Source: an uncultured Clostridia bacterium (GTDB lineage Bacteria > Bacillota > Clostridia > Oscillospirales > Oscillospiraceae). Taken from it: 18,881 bases of DNA. Below the pieces are notes generated by a model. The model was not told where the DNA came from and searched no databases. It worked only from the letters and a program-made list of their open reading frames with translations. How positions within the stretch are numbered: the first letter of the stretch is position 1; every line of letters begins with the position of its first letter. Positions 1 to 5,752 of the stretch are shown here, in pieces. The DNA is taken from contig CALEQS010000041.1 of assembly GCA_937907975.1 (NCBI GenBank), forward strand, positions 1-18,881. Reading direction: 5' to 3'. A program made the translations under genes and the position numbers.

Positions 1-380
1 CCGGAAACGCCAGCAAGGGTTCTTATGCCGCGCCGGTGACGGTCCGTCCCTTCACCTTCTACCTCGATGCCGGAGACAGTACCGAGGAGGAACTGCTCCG
101 AAAGGCCGGTAAGGGCGTCTACATCAATTTCGTGGGCGGCCTGCACGCCGGAGCCAATGCCATCACCGGCGATTTCTCCCTCCAGAGCGCAGGTTTCCTC
201 ATTGAAAACGGTCAAAAGACCGCGCCGGTAAAGTCTTTTACCGTGGCGGGCAACTTCTTCGAGCTGCTGAAGCAGATCACCGCAGTGGCGGACAATGTGA
301 AGGTGCCCATGCCGGGCAGCATCACCAGCTTTGGTGCGCCCTCCGTTCTGGTGGAGGGACTTATGATCGCGGGTAAGTGA
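1..380 (+). CDS. TldD/PmbA (TldE-like) family protein, 3' part only
   Basis: The reading frame is open from the left window edge to TGA at 378-380, so only about the last 125 residues are present. The visible residues match the C-terminal domain of TldE/PmbA proteins: a GNASKGSYAAP stretch near the edge, then TGDFSLQSAGF, a PVKSFTVAGNF segment, and the family's closing pattern SFGAPSVLVEGLMIAGK. In the family, TldD and TldE form a heterodimeric metalloprotease-like complex that degrades unfolded peptides and matures some peptides; TldE lacks the zinc-binding motif. Family membership is clear from the C-terminus. Whether this is TldD or TldE cannot be settled without the N-terminal part, although the ending resembles PmbA/TldE. 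A tldD partner probably lies just upstream, outside the window. Confidence 0.82.
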   Translation, partial: GNASKGSYAAPVTVRPFTFYLDAGDSTEEELLRKAGKGVYINFVGGLHAGANAITGDFSLQSAGFLIENGQKTAPVKSFTVAGNFFELLKQITAVADNVKVPMPGSITSFGAPSVLVEGLMIAGK

Positions 381-382
381 TA

Positions 383-502
383 AGATCCATTGTGCGTGAC
401 TCCATAAAAGCGGGCTATGTCCAAGGCCCCCTTGAGGGGAGGGTGCTGAGTGAGGTGGATGAGGCGGCGATAAGAGAGAAGCTGTCTCAGATTTGCCTAT
501 GA
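383..502 (+). pseudogene. Short coding-like fragment, possibly a decayed aldolase C-terminus
   Basis: Directly after the TldE-like stop there is a 39-codon open stretch ending in TGA at 500-502. It reads like real protein (RDSIKAGYVQGPLEGRVLS, then an Asp/Glu-rich helix ending in EKLSQICL). It has no ribosome binding site and only a GTG at 392 as a possible start. The pattern Ala-Gly-Tyr-Val, Gly-Pro, then Leu-Ser and an acidic EEL-type helix vaguely recalls the C-terminus of dihydrodipicolinate synthase/N-acetylneuraminate lyase proteins, so it could be the tail of a deleted gene. The similarity is from memory of the family pattern and is weak; chance coding in GC-rich DNA remains possible. 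Confidence 0.25.
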
Positions 503-532
503 TCAGTTTGCATCCCCGTTCAATAGAAACAG

Positions 533-565
533 CAAGGCCGTCCGGCATAAAACCGGGCGGCCTTG
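533..565. terminator. Bidirectional rho-independent terminator
   Basis: CAAGGCCGTCCGG (533-545) pairs with CCGGGCGGCCTTG (553-565), a 13-bp stem with one G-T pair and a 7-nt loop. On the minus strand it is followed by CTGTTTCTATT, a fair U-tract for ending the oxidoreductase operon. On the plus strand TTCTATCTT follows, so it may also end transcription from the TldE-like gene. Confidence 0.75.
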
Positions 566-581
566 TTCTATCTTGAGCTAT

Positions 582-1511
582 TTATTTGCACTTGGCCAGC
601 AGAGCTTCCCACTTTTCGTCCACATATTTCTGGGCGGCTTCGATGGTCCACTCGTTGCCGGGCTTGAAGCAGTGACGGAAGCGGCCCTGCAGCTTCATGA
701 ACTCCTCCACGGGCAGTTTCTTCTTGGGCATATAGGTCAGGTGATACTCGCCGTTCTCCACCTCATAGAGGGGCCAGACGCAGGTGTCCACTGCCAGACG
801 GCAGATCTCCGGCAGCAGCTCGGCGGAGTACTGCCAGCCACGGGGGCAGGGGCAGAGCACATTGACAAAGGTGGGACCTTCGGTGTAGATGGCCTTGTGG
901 GCCTTCTCGTGGAAGTCCTTGAAGTTGCCGAGAAAGGTGGTCTGAGCCACATAGGGGGAACCGTGGGCCACCACGATCTGGGTCAGATCCTTCTGGTTCT
1001 GCTTCTTGCCCACGCTCTCCACACCGGCGGGGGTGGTGGTGGCGCTGGCAAACCGGGGCGTGGCGGAGGAGCGCTGAGTGCCGGTGTTCATATAGGCCTC
1101 GTTGTCGTAGCAGAAGTAGGTGAAGTCATGGCCGCGCTCCAGCGCACCGGACAGGGACTGAAAGCCGATGTCATAGGTGCCGCCGTCGCCGCCGATGGCC
1201 AGGATCTTGAAGTTGTCGAGGATCTTGCCCTTCTTCTTCATGACCTTGTAGGCGCTCTCCACACCGGCGGCCACTGCGGAGGTGTTCTCAAAGGCGGCGT
1301 GGATGTAGCTGTCGTCCCACGCGGTAAAAGGATACTGGAAGGAGGAGACCTCCAGACAGGAGGTGGCGTTGCAGATGACCGCCTTGTCGCCGGGCTCCAT
1401 GGCGCGCATCATGGCGCGGCAGGTGATGCCTGCGCCGCAGCCGGCGCAGAGGCGGTGGCCGGCCTCGAAGCGCTCGGGCTTGCTCATTTGTTCTTTCAGA
1501 TTGTAAGCCAT
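582..1511 (-). CDS. porB: Pyruvate-type 2-oxoacid:ferredoxin oxidoreductase, beta subunit (TPP-binding)
   Basis: This 309-residue subunit carries thiamine diphosphate and, in the family, the proximal [4Fe-4S] cluster. The TPP/Mg signature starts at Gly-Asp-Gly (108-110) and ends at Asn137. Cluster ligands are expected at Cys22, Cys25 (LCAGCGAG), Cys52 (NATSC) and a Cys in the CPCP motif (220/222). The segment NEAYMNTGTQRSSATPRF is of the pyruvate type rather than the 2-oxoglutarate or 2-oxoisovalerate type. An in-frame ATG lies four codons upstream, but the ATG at 1511 is correctly spaced from GAGAGG and starts 1 nt after the porA stop, so it is preferred. It is the last gene of the four-subunit operon. 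Subunit identity is secure; the physiological substrate is not, given the T-box leader upstream. Confidence 0.93.
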   Translation of the reverse strand: MAYNLKEQMSKPERFEAGHRLCAGCGAGITCRAMMRAMEPGDKAVICNATSCLEVSSFQYPFTAWDDSYIHAAFENTSAVAAGVESAYKVMKKKGKILDNFKILAIGGDGGTYDIGFQSLSGALERGHDFTYFCYDNEAYMNTGTQRSSATPRFASATTTPAGVESVGKKQNQKDLTQIVVAHGSPYVAQTTFLGNFKDFHEKAHKAIYTEGPTFVNVLCPCPRGWQYSAELLPEICRLAVDTCVWPLYEVENGEYHLTYMPKKKLPVEEFMKLQGRFRHCFKPGNEWTIEAAQKYVDEKWEALLAKCK

Positions 1512-1512
1512 A

Positions 1513-2712
1513 TCACTGCACATCCTCTCTCAGATCACGCTGGCCCATGTGGGAATAGATGGGGCCGACTTCGCCGGTGGAGACGATCTTCTCCAGTCGG
1601 GCGAATACCCGCTTGGCCTGCGCCACGGTGAAGTCGCGGCCGCCCAGACCGTAGACGATGTCCACCATCTTGGGACGCTGGGTCAGGTTGATGCAGGCGG
1701 AAGCGGTCTCGGCGAACAGGGGGCCGCCGCAGGCGCTGAAGCCCTCGCTCTTGTCCAGCACGGCCACGGCCTTGCAGTCCTTGAGGGCCTCGGCCAGTTC
1801 TTCTCCGGGGAAGGGGCGGAACACGCGGATCTTGATGAGTCCCGCCTTGACGCCGCTCTCCCGCAGCTCGTCCACGGCGGCCTTAGCGGTACCGGCGGAG
1901 GAGCCCATCAGCACAATGGCCAGCTCGGCGTCCTCCATGCGGTATGCCTCAAAAAGACCGTATTTGCGGCCGAAGGTCTTTTCAAAGTCGGCAGCCACGT
2001 CGAGGATGGCGCGCTTTGCGTTCTTCATGGCCTCGGCCTGGGCCACCCGGGCCTCCATGTAGTAGGGGGAAGTGCCGTAGGGGCCGACGGCCAGCGGGTT
2101 TTCGTGCTTGAGCAGGTAGTTTTCGGGATGGTACTCGCCGACAAAGGCCTTGACCGCCTCGTCCTCCTCCAGCTCAATGTTCTCCAGCGCGTGGGAGGTG
2201 ATGAAGCCGTCCTCACAGATCATGACGGGCAGACGCACATCGGGCGTCTCACCGATGCGGTGGGCCATCAGATAGTTGTCATAGGCCTCCTGGTTGTTCT
2301 CGGCGTAGATCTGGATGAAGCCGGAGTCCCGCTCAGCCATGGAGTCGGAGTAGTCGTGGTTGATGTTGATGGGGCCGGTCAGAGCGCGGCAGGCCACAGC
2401 CAGCACAATGGGCAGGCGGGCGGAGGCGGCCACATAGAGCACCTCGTTCATGAAGGACAGGCCCGCAGAGGAGGTGGCGGTGATGGCGCGGCATCCGGCG
2501 GCCTCGGCGCCGATGCAGGCGGACATGGAGGAGTGTTCGCTCTCCACGCAGATGAACTCGGTGTCCACCTTGCCGTCGGCCACATACTGGGCGAAATACT
2601 GGGGGATCTCGGTGGAGGGGGTGATGGGGAACATGGCGAACACGTCAGGGTTGATCTGGCGCATGGCGGTGGCGATGGCCTCGTTGCCGCTCAGTCTGTC
2701 TCGAATGCTCAT
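1513..2712 (-). CDS. porA: Pyruvate-type 2-oxoacid:ferredoxin oxidoreductase, alpha subunit
   Basis: This 399-residue alpha subunit contains the pyrimidine-binding and transketolase C-terminal-like domains of the enzyme that converts a 2-oxoacid plus CoA to acyl-CoA and CO2 while reducing ferredoxin, or runs in reverse. Visible family motifs are GNEAIATAMRQ and FPITPSTEIPQ near the N-terminus, ESEHSSMSACIGAEAAGCRAIT, and GPININHDYSDSM. The ATG at 2712 was chosen because AAGGAGG, lying inside the porD tail, sits about 10 nt before it; a longer frame upstream would overlap porD and lacks a site. It begins 2 nt after porD and ends 1 nt before porB, so translation is probably coupled. Confidence 0.93.
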   Translation of the reverse strand: MSIRDRLSGNEAIATAMRQINPDVFAMFPITPSTEIPQYFAQYVADGKVDTEFICVESEHSSMSACIGAEAAGCRAITATSSAGLSFMNEVLYVAASARLPIVLAVACRALTGPININHDYSDSMAERDSGFIQIYAENNQEAYDNYLMAHRIGETPDVRLPVMICEDGFITSHALENIELEEDEAVKAFVGEYHPENYLLKHENPLAVGPYGTSPYYMEARVAQAEAMKNAKRAILDVAADFEKTFGRKYGLFEAYRMEDAELAIVLMGSSAGTAKAAVDELRESGVKAGLIKIRVFRPFPGEELAEALKDCKAVAVLDKSEGFSACGGPLFAETASACINLTQRPKMVDIVYGLGGRDFTVAQAKRVFARLEKIVSTGEVGPIYSHMGQRDLREDVQ

Positions 2713-2714
2713 GG

Positions 2715-3017
2715 TCAGTGGACCTCCTTCCAGTCGATGGCCCCGAAGGGGCACACCTTGTAGCAGATGCCGCAGCCCTTGCAGTGGTCGTAGTCAAAAT
2801 CGCTCCGCTTGCCGCCGGAGACGGGAATGGAGGAGTCGGGACAGAAGGGGGTGCACAGCAGGCACTGCTTGCACTTGGACGTGTCCCAGGTAGGGATCTT
2901 GCTGCGCCACTCGCCGGTCATGGTGAGCCGGGAGCTGCCGCCCTCATAGATCTCGCAGCCGGGGGTCAGCTCCTGCCACGGCAGGGATTCGTTGATCTCA
3001 GATGCTTTCTTGTTCAT
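2715..3017 (-). CDS. porD: 2-oxoacid:ferredoxin oxidoreductase, delta subunit (2x[4Fe-4S] ferredoxin-like)
   Basis: This 100-residue ferredoxin-like subunit relays electrons from the TPP site to free ferredoxin. Two complete cluster motifs are visible: Cys49, 52, 55 with Cys59-Pro, and Cys79, 82, 85 with Cys89-Pro. About 45 residues precede the first motif, which is normal for delta subunits. It starts 1 nt after the porG stop and is followed 2 nt later by porA. Its tail contains the porA ribosome binding site. The cluster cysteines leave no doubt about the role. Confidence 0.93.
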   Translation of the reverse strand: MNKKASEINESLPWQELTPGCEIYEGGSSRLTMTGEWRSKIPTWDTSKCKQCLLCTPFCPDSSIPVSGGKRSDFDYDHCKGCGICYKVCPFGAIDWKEVH

Positions 3018-3018
3018 G

Positions 3019-3594
3019 TTACTCCTTGACCTCCTTCATGGCCTCGGCCAGACAGTCCAGATTGCCCTGCACCACCTGGGGCTTCTTGGCGAACTTGTGA
3101 CGGTAAGAGGACTCCATATCCCGCAGAAAATCCTCCGGATCAACGCAGCGGCTGACGGCCACGATGGCGGCCAGCATGGGGGTGTTGGGGAAGTAGGATC
3201 CCAGGTGCTTGCGGGAAATGGTGCCCGCGTCCACGGTGAACACCCGGCCCTTGTAGCCGCGGAGCAGGGGGCGCAGCTCGGCGGCGGGGTGCTCGGAGTT
3301 GATGACGATGGCGCCCTCCTCCTTCAGACCGGCGGTCACGTCCACCGTTTCCAGCAGAGTCTCGTCCACCACGACCACGTAGTCGGGCTCATAGATGTTG
3401 GAGTGAATGGTGCACCGCTCGTCGGAGATGCGATTGTAGGCCGTGATGGGCGCGCCGGAGCGCTCCGGGCCGTATTCCGGGAAGGACTGGACAAACTTGC
3501 CGGACAGGAAGGCCGCATCGGCCAGCAGAAGGCTGGCGGTCTTTGCACCCTGGCCGCCCCGGCCATGCCAGCGGATCTCAGTCATGTTTTTCAT
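3019..3594 (-). CDS. porG: 2-oxoacid:ferredoxin oxidoreductase, gamma subunit
   Basis: This is the first gene of the operon, 191 residues. It has the gamma-subunit signature HGRGGQGAKTA (residues 10-20), the motif FPEYGPERSGAPITAYNRIS and the later PNTPMLAAIVA segment. The gamma subunit binds CoA and completes the four-subunit form of the enzyme, typical of many strict anaerobes; the fused single-chain form is the alternative in other Clostridia. The ATG at 3594 is preferred because ACGAGG lies about 7 nt upstream; a TTG ten codons earlier has no site, and the ATG three codons later is a possible alternative. The gene lies about 110 nt downstream of the T-box terminator and no other gene intervenes, so the leader should control the whole operon. 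Confidence 0.92.
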   Translation of the reverse strand: MKNMTEIRWHGRGGQGAKTASLLLADAAFLSGKFVQSFPEYGPERSGAPITAYNRISDERCTIHSNIYEPDYVVVVDETLLETVDVTAGLKEEGAIVINSEHPAAELRPLLRGYKGRVFTVDAGTISRKHLGSYFPNTPMLAAIVAVSRCVDPEDFLRDMESSYRHKFAKKPQVVQGNLDCLAEAMKEVKE

Positions 3595-3666
3595 GCTCAA
3601 ACCTCGTTTCTTTGGTAAACTCAAACTTTATCGACAGGAGCAGAACCTACTCCCAGCTTCGCAGGA

Positions 3667-3690
3667 TTTCGTCCGCCGCAGTGGACGAAA
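3667..3690 (-). other. Hairpin between the T-box terminator and porG
   Basis: TTTCGTCC (3667-3674) and GGACGAAA (3683-3690) form a perfect 8-bp stem with an 8-nt loop in the read-through mRNA. There is no U-tract after it. Its CGUCC arm resembles the terminator arm, so it could mark an RNA-processing or stabilising site. Function is unknown. Confidence 0.4.
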
Positions 3691-3699
3691 ATAGGCAGC

Positions 3700-3954
3700 C
3701 CTTCAAAAGAAAAAAGCGCTCGTCCCTGTAAAAGGACGAGCGCAGAACTGCACACGTTATACCACCTGATACACATACCAACATACGCATTTCCTGTAAC
3801 GGGGAAAGACCGGCCTGACTTACTGCCCAATGGGTTCAGTCAGCAGCTCGGGAGTGATATTCACCGCTTCTTCTACTTGGGCCGGGCTCTCACCATCCCC
3901 GGTTCGCTTTGCCGTTCGGTCTGAAGAGTTACTGTCTCCGTCAGTGCTTTTGTT
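3700..3954 (-). ncRNA. T-box riboswitch leader of the oxidoreductase operon, AUC (Ile) specifier likely
   Basis: The leader RNA has the T-box parts in order. The base of Stem I pairs AGCA (3948-3945) with UGCU (3845-3842), with a UGAC/CGAG kink-turn-like bulge, then GGAG (3939-3936) with CUCC (3854-3851). The specifier loop has AGUA on one side and GAA-U-AUC-A on the other; AUC (3858-3856) is followed by the expected purine and leads straight into the lower helix, while UAU, one base earlier, would be followed by C. The apical part has the GAUGGUGAGAG motif. A Stem II with GAA/AGUA follows. The T-box core AGGUGGUAUAACG (3767-3755) shows UGGU, complementary to an ACCA tRNA end, and AGG/ACG can pair with CGU-CCU of the terminator arm around a 7-nt bulge. 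In the family, uncharged tRNA stabilises the antiterminator. The class is well supported; the amino acid is less certain. Confidence 0.85.
3705..3743 (-). terminator. T-box leader terminator
   Basis: On the minus strand GCGCTCGTCC (3743-3734) pairs with GGACGAGCGC (3725-3716), a perfect 10-bp stem with an 8-nt loop, followed by TTTTTTCTTTT (3715-3705). This is a strong intrinsic terminator located inside the leader of the oxidoreductase operon. Its 5' arm contains CGUCC, the partner of the upstream T-box sequence, so the terminator and the antiterminator are mutually exclusive. Confidence 0.88.
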
Positions 3955-3960
3955 ATCGTT

Positions 3961-3989
3961 ACTTTACGCCCTTCCAACGGGGTTGTCAA
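3961..3989 (-). promoter_or_regulatory. Promoter of the T-box/por operon
   Basis: On the minus strand TTGACA (3989-3984) is separated by 17 nt from TAAAGT (3966-3961). The -35 is perfect and the spacing ideal. Transcription should start near 3954, just before Stem I of the T-box. Confidence 0.85.
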
Positions 3990-3994
3990 GGGAA

Positions 3995-4057
3995 ATTTTC
4001 ACGCCAGTTATAATTTGGTTTAAATGACAAAAGCAGCAAAGAGAAAGGCGTGAAAAT
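3995..4057. repeat. 11-bp inverted repeat in the por/proC divergent intergenic region
   Basis: ATTTTCACGCC (3995-4005) recurs as its exact reverse complement GGCGTGAAAAT (4047-4057), 41 nt apart. The left arm lies 5 bp upstream of the por -35 box. Arm centres are 52 bp apart, close to five helical turns, which could suit a DNA-binding protein. No known operator is recognised. Confidence 0.45.
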
Positions 4058-4097
4058 GCCGCACAGCGCCCAAATGTGGAAAAAGAGCCCGGATTTC

Positions 4098-4127
4098 TTG
4101 ACATTCTGGGTGAACGGGAATTAAGAT
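4098..4127 (+). promoter_or_regulatory. Promoter of proCBA
   Basis: TTGACA (4098-4103), an 18-nt spacer and TAAGAT (4122-4127) form a plausible housekeeping promoter. It leaves a leader of about 30 nt with AGGAGG at 4148-4153 before the proC ATG. No T-box or attenuator is visible in this short leader. Confidence 0.7.
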
Positions 4128-4161
4128 AACATATAAATATAAGTACGAGGAGGGTTCTCTC

Positions 4162-4965
4162 ATGGCATTTCAAAACATCGGCTTTTTAGGCTGTGGAAAT
4201 ATGGGCGGCGCGCTGGCCAGAGCGTGTGCCAAGCGGACAAAGCATATCCTGCTCTCTAACCGGACACCGGCCAAGGCGGAGGCGCTGGCGGCGGAACTGG
4301 GCTGTCAGGCGGCAGGCAATCGGGATGTGGCTCAGCAGTGCGACCTGATCTTTCTGGGCGTGAAGCCCCAGATGATGAGCGCCCTTCTGGCGGAGCTTGC
4401 CCCGGGGCTGAAGGCCCGGCAGGACCGCTTTGTGCTGGTCAGCATGGCGGCGGGGCTGACCATTGAGACCATCCGCGCCATGGCCGGGGACGATTACCCG
4501 GTGATCCGCATCATGCCCAATACGCCTGCAGCCATCGGCGAGGGCATGATCCTCTACTGTGCCGAGGGCGTAATGCCGGAGGAGAAAACCGCTTTTGTGG
4601 ATGTGATGCAGGCCGCCGGCAGCTTTGACGAGCTGGGCGAGAACCTGATCGACGCGGGCAGTGCCGTCTCCGGCTGCGGCCCGGCCTTTGTCTATCCTTT
4701 CATCGAGGCCATGGCCGACGGCGCGGTGGCCTGCGGTCTGCCCCGGGCCAAGGCCCAGCTCTATGCGGCCCAGACGCTGGTGGGCGCGGCCAGGCTGGTG
4801 CTGGAGAGCGGAGACCACCCCGGCGCGCTGAAGGACGCGGTGTGCTCTCCCGGCGGCTCCACCATTCAGGGCGTGCGGGCGCTGGAACAGAACGGGTTCC
4901 GCTCCGCTGTCATGGAGACCGTCATCGCCGCTTATGAAAAGACCGCGGCGCTGGGAAAGCAGTAA
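4162..4965 (+). CDS. proC: Pyrroline-5-carboxylate reductase
   Basis: This 267-residue enzyme reduces 1-pyrroline-5-carboxylate to L-proline with NAD(P)H, the last step of proline synthesis. The N-terminal Rossmann fold shows IGFLGCGNMGGAL (6-18). Further on are the family motifs VKPQ, IRIMPNTPA and the C-terminal dimerisation part with SGCGPAFVYPFIEAMADGAV and SPGGSTIQGV. Length is normal for the family. ATG at 4162 has AGGAGG 8 nt upstream. It is the first gene of proC-proB-proA, with 13 nt to proB, so all three proline steps are together under one promoter. Confidence 0.97.
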   Translation: MAFQNIGFLGCGNMGGALARACAKRTKHILLSNRTPAKAEALAAELGCQAAGNRDVAQQCDLIFLGVKPQMMSALLAELAPGLKARQDRFVLVSMAAGLTIETIRAMAGDDYPVIRIMPNTPAAIGEGMILYCAEGVMPEEKTAFVDVMQAAGSFDELGENLIDAGSAVSGCGPAFVYPFIEAMADGAVACGLPRAKAQLYAAQTLVGAARLVLESGDHPGALKDAVCSPGGSTIQGVRALEQNGFRSAVMETVIAAYEKTAALGKQ

Positions 4966-4978
4966 GTGAGGGACAGCA

Positions 4979-5752
4979 ATGAGGATTGTAGTAAAAGTGG
5001 GCACCTCCACCATCGCACACTCTACCGGACGGCTGAATATCCGGCAGGTGGAGAAGCTGTGCAAGGTGCTCAGTGATTTGAAAAACGCGGGCCATGAGGT
5101 GATCCTGGTCTCCTCCGGCGCCATCGGCATGGGTGTGGGCAAGCTCTCCCTGAACGGACGCCCCGAGGATATGCCCGGCAAGCAGGCCGCCGCCGCCGTG
5201 GGCCAGTGCGAGCTTATGTACACCTATGACAAGCTCTTTACGGAGTACAATCATGTGGTGGCCCAGATCCTGCTGACCGGCGATGATCTGGATCACGCCG
5301 ACCGGAAGCAGAACTTCCAGAACACCCTCTACCGCCTGCTGGAGTTGGGTGCTCTGCCCATCATCAACGAGAATGACACCGTTGCCACCCAGGAGATCGC
5401 CGTGGGTGACAACGATTCGCTGGGTGCCATTGTTGCCGCCTGCTGTCAGGCGGATCTGCTGGTGCTTCTCAGCGACATTGACGGGCTCTACACCGCCAAC
5501 CCCAAGGACAACCCGGACGCCCGGCTCATCCCGCTGGTGGAGGAGCTGACGCCGGAGATCTTTGCGCTGGCCGGAGACAAGGGCTCCGAGCTGGCTACCG
5601 GCGGTATGATGACCAAGCTCCACGCCGCGCAGATCGCCACGGAACAGGGCGTGAGCATGGTCATCAGCAACGGCGCCGTGCCGGAGCACCTTTATGACAT
5701 CGTGGAGGGGAAGCCGGTGGGCACGAAATTTATCGGGAGGAAACGCATATGA
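4979..5752 (+). CDS. proB: Glutamate 5-kinase, PUA-less short form
   Basis: This protein phosphorylates L-glutamate to glutamyl 5-phosphate, the first committed step of proline synthesis. The amino-acid kinase fold is complete: VKVGTSTI at the N-terminus, SSGAIGMG, LLTGDDLDHADRKQNFQNT, PIINENDTV, GDNDSLGA, SDIDGLYT and GGMMTKLHAA. At 257 residues it lacks the C-terminal PUA domain of about 100 residues found in the roughly 360-residue enzyme of many bacteria. Single-domain forms are known among Bacillota, so this is a natural variant rather than a truncation, since its stop overlaps the proA start. A GAGGG site lies just upstream of ATG 4979. Proline feedback inhibition acts on the kinase domain and may still occur. 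Confidence 0.96.
   Translation: MRIVVKVGTSTIAHSTGRLNIRQVEKLCKVLSDLKNAGHEVILVSSGAIGMGVGKLSLNGRPEDMPGKQAAAAVGQCELMYTYDKLFTEYNHVVAQILLTGDDLDHADRKQNFQNTLYRLLELGALPIINENDTVATQEIAVGDNDSLGAIVAACCQADLLVLLSDIDGLYTANPKDNPDARLIPLVEELTPEIFALAGDKGSELATGGMMTKLHAAQIATEQGVSMVISNGAVPEHLYDIVEGKPVGTKFIGRKRI

Noticed and set aside
573..2763. Two long plus-strand open frames opposite porB and porA
   Set aside because: They lie antisense to conserved enzyme genes, are rich in Gly, Val, His and Ala repeats, and lack any family motif or start signal.
3621..3830. A 69-codon minus-strand open frame in the por leader
   Set aside because: It overlaps the T-box core and terminator; the RNA structure explains the sequence and there is no proper ribosome binding site.
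3983..4014. A plus-strand TTGTCA...TATAAT pair as a second proC promoter
   Set aside because: The spacer is 20 nt, too long for an efficient promoter, and a better-spaced TTGACA promoter lies closer to proC.
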